Source: JANXQG01 sp963719885 (GTDB lineage: Bacteria > Planctomycetota > Planctomycetia > Pirellulales > Thermoguttaceae). From it: DNA of 64,000 bases. The stretch covers positions 62,001 to 126,000 of the forward strand of contig CAVRDP010000028.1 of assembly GCA_963719885.1 (NCBI GenBank). The letters are read 5' to 3'. The position numbers were made by a program, and so were the translations under genes. The notes below the pieces were generated by a model. The model did no database searches and had not been told where the DNA came from. It saw only the letters and a list, made by a program, of their open reading frames with translations. This document shows positions 62,720 to 64,000 of the stretch, piece by piece; positions within the stretch are counted from its first letter, which is position 1, and each line of letters opens with the position of its first letter.

Positions 62720-63835
62720 TTACGCGGGGAGTATGGCGCAGCCATATTGGTCAATGTTTCGCCAGAACTCTTCCCAGCGGCCAGGGGTGAGTCGCAACCC
62801 GCGTATCGACAACACGGCGAGAGCTCCATCATCCTTCCAACGCGCACCCGATTTGCATAACCGGTGCTTGATCAATGTCTTGCACGCCGCTTCCGTCACT
62901 CCACTGCCGATCGGCCAGTTCCGTTCCACGGAATAAGAGTAGTTCATCCGCCCCTTCTGGTTTTGGACGTAGGTGATCGTCGACATGATCGTCTTCGCAT
63001 CTTCCGCGTTTGTCAGCAGCGTCGTCGAAACGAATTCCTCCAGCACCGAAAGCAAACGACTCGCCGCTCCCTGCTTGTGCTTTAATTGATGAAGCTGGTT
63101 TCCCAACCACGCTTCTCTTTCTGCGTTTTTTTTCTTTCCCTTGAACATCACCACTGCCGCCTTGCCTACGTACTCGCTCGCATGATAAAAGTCCAACGTC
63201 TGTTGGTCCGTCATGGGTTTCAGGTAGCTCCAGTTATCCGCTGCGCCGTCACCGAGACCGATATACGGCACGTTCGGATACTCCTCCCTCACCCGATCCA
63301 CTTCGCGCTGGAATTTCGCGTGGAACTTTTCTTTCCCGTATTCCGGAGTCGCGCCTGTATAAATCGTATGCAGACGTTCCCCGTGGGCATCGTAAAACGC
63401 GATGGTTCCGGTCATTGCCACCCGCCACCCGTCCTCCTGCAAGAGCATGCATGTTCCATCAACACCGATCGCAATGGAGGCGCACCGACGCTCAAACTCT
63501 GGTAATGCGTAATTCCAAGTCTCTTCTTTCGCAACGGCATAGGCGCCGACGATATCGCCAAGCGACTTGACATATCGATTGGAAATCTTTCGATGCTGGC
63601 ATTCCAGCAAATCGTCGACAACAGCATCGGCTCCGGCTTCCGCGTATTTGTAGGAAACGATCTTGGCGAATCTTGGCGTGGCGTTGAGAATCATGCGGGC
63701 GTTCTCTTCGAGCGGACAGAATGTCTTGCCCCCTTCGGATGTTTGGTAGACATGCCGTGGCACGGCGACGCTGCCGTAAGGTGTTTCATAATCTTGGGTG
63801 AACTGCCCCTTGCTCGTCATGCGGACGGAACTCAT
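62720..63835 (-). CDS. ISKra4-family transposase
   Basis: The 371-residue DDE transposase has the catalytic aspartates in SIAIGVDGTCML and PYIGLGDGAADNWSYL, and the glutamate region near the end in SVERNWPIGSGVTEAACKTL, the ISKra4 hallmark together with KHRLCKSGARWKDDGALAVL. The domain looks complete. Its ATG 63835 overlaps the stop of an upstream open frame (ATGA), so the element may have two coupled genes or a frameshifted longer transposase. Insertion-sequence ends were not identified. Confidence 0.85.
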   Translation of the reverse strand: MSSVRMTSKGQFTQDYETPYGSVAVPRHVYQTSEGGKTFCPLEENARMILNATPRFAKIVSYKYAEAGADAVVDDLLECQHRKISNRYVKSLGDIVGAYAVAKEETWNYALPEFERRCASIAIGVDGTCMLLQEDGWRVAMTGTIAFYDAHGERLHTIYTGATPEYGKEKFHAKFQREVDRVREEYPNVPYIGLGDGAADNWSYLKPMTDQQTLDFYHASEYVGKAAVVMFKGKKKNAEREAWLGNQLHQLKHKQGAASRLLSVLEEFVSTTLLTNAEDAKTIMSTITYVQNQKGRMNYSYSVERNWPIGSGVTEAACKTLIKHRLCKSGARWKDDGALAVLSIRGLRLTPGRWEEFWRNIDQYGCAILPA

Positions 63836-64000
63836 TCCGCCAAATCCCGCCGATCAAGACGCTTGCGGTCTTGGTAGATCTCCTCTAAGATGCGATCATC
63901 CTCCTCGCTGCAGAGATGTGCCAGCGAGCCCGCCGTCCTCGAGATGCCGGGTCGCCATCCAGGCGGTGGGCCTGGCGGTCGCTTCCGTGGCCTGTACATC
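63832..64000 (-). CDS. Upstream ORF of ISKra4-type element (partial, runs off window)
   Basis: The reverse frame reads TAGSLAHLCSEEDDRILEEI then YQDRKRLDRRDLAE and ends at TGA 63832, overlapping the transposase start by ATGA. The acidic helix followed by RxLDRRD is plausible for the N-terminal ORF or fused N-terminus of ISKra4 elements. The rest lies beyond the window. Confidence 0.5.
   Translation of the reverse strand, partial: MYRPRKRPPGPPPGWRPGISRTAGSLAHLCSEEDDRILEEIYQDRKRLDRRDLAE

Noticed and set aside
1..64000. CRISPR arrays, tRNA or rRNA genes
   Set aside because: No regular spacer-repeat pattern and no cloverleaf or rRNA-like conserved stretch was recognised by eye. The tandem arrays have no unique spacers. 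A covariance-model search would be needed to be certain.

Overview
The window looks like a GC-rich bacterial chromosome segment from the Planctomycetota, most likely a Pirellulales-type organism. The evidence is indirect: a BBP7-type outer-membrane protein, a kinase with a degenerate receiver tail, HEAT and TPR proteins, several planctomycete-style conserved hypotheticals, and a very high density of intergenic palindromes. I could not confirm taxonomy by search. No rRNA, tRNA or CRISPR array was recognised.

Layout. 0-12 kb: the end of a Tad pilus locus (tadB start, cpaF/tadA), a lipid-linked sugar-phosphate transferase with a glycosyltransferase and a HAD phosphatase, mtnA, purE, alanine dehydrogenase, an ORF6N protein, and an epimerase/GHMP-kinase pair for nucleotide-sugar supply. 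12-20 kb: a decayed accessory island with a terminase large subunit carrying an in-frame stop, an Rpn-type nuclease, a Uma2 remnant, a retropepsin-like protease with a small partner, an AP2-like protein, a Toprim fragment, a roughly 430-bp minisatellite and an IS110 remnant. 20-36 kb: mostly housekeeping genes (nadD, priA, a Tll0287-like histidine kinase, rnhA, an NCS1 permease, an AsmA-like protein, dapF, a DUF374 acyltransferase, xseA, phoU, aroK, a prepilin peptidase). 37-56 kb: a GH27 alpha-galactosidase, a kinase with an HRN catalytic loop, a large secreted protein, thyX, parA, the BBP7 protein with 13 repeats of 14 residues, an HDOD protein, an unrecognised membrane protein and a response regulator. 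56-64 kb: two tandem HEAT-repeat paralogues, hisS and an ISKra4-type transposase.

The most unusual signal is a set of short hairpin elements. One family has a six-base stem around an RRTA loop, followed by GCCC. It occurs ten times, eight of them inside protein genes (priA, dapF, a prepilin peptidase, a glycosyltransferase, a GHMP kinase, a zinc-ribbon protein and twice in one secreted protein). It is always in frame, in both orientations and in several reading frames, and its stems show compensatory changes. This resembles the behaviour of Rickettsia palindromic elements. A second, intergenic REP-like family (stem CCATCCGG, loop RCRAR) forms clusters at 8 kb and 52 kb with further copies at 60 kb. 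Several longer palindromes are also present.

At least ten otherwise well-conserved genes are broken by one-base (occasionally two-base) shifts: cpaF, purE, ald, nadD, priA, phoU, GH27, the kinase, BBP7, HDOD and the 52.6-kb gene. That pattern points to residual sequencing indels rather than gene decay, so these genes are annotated across the shifts.
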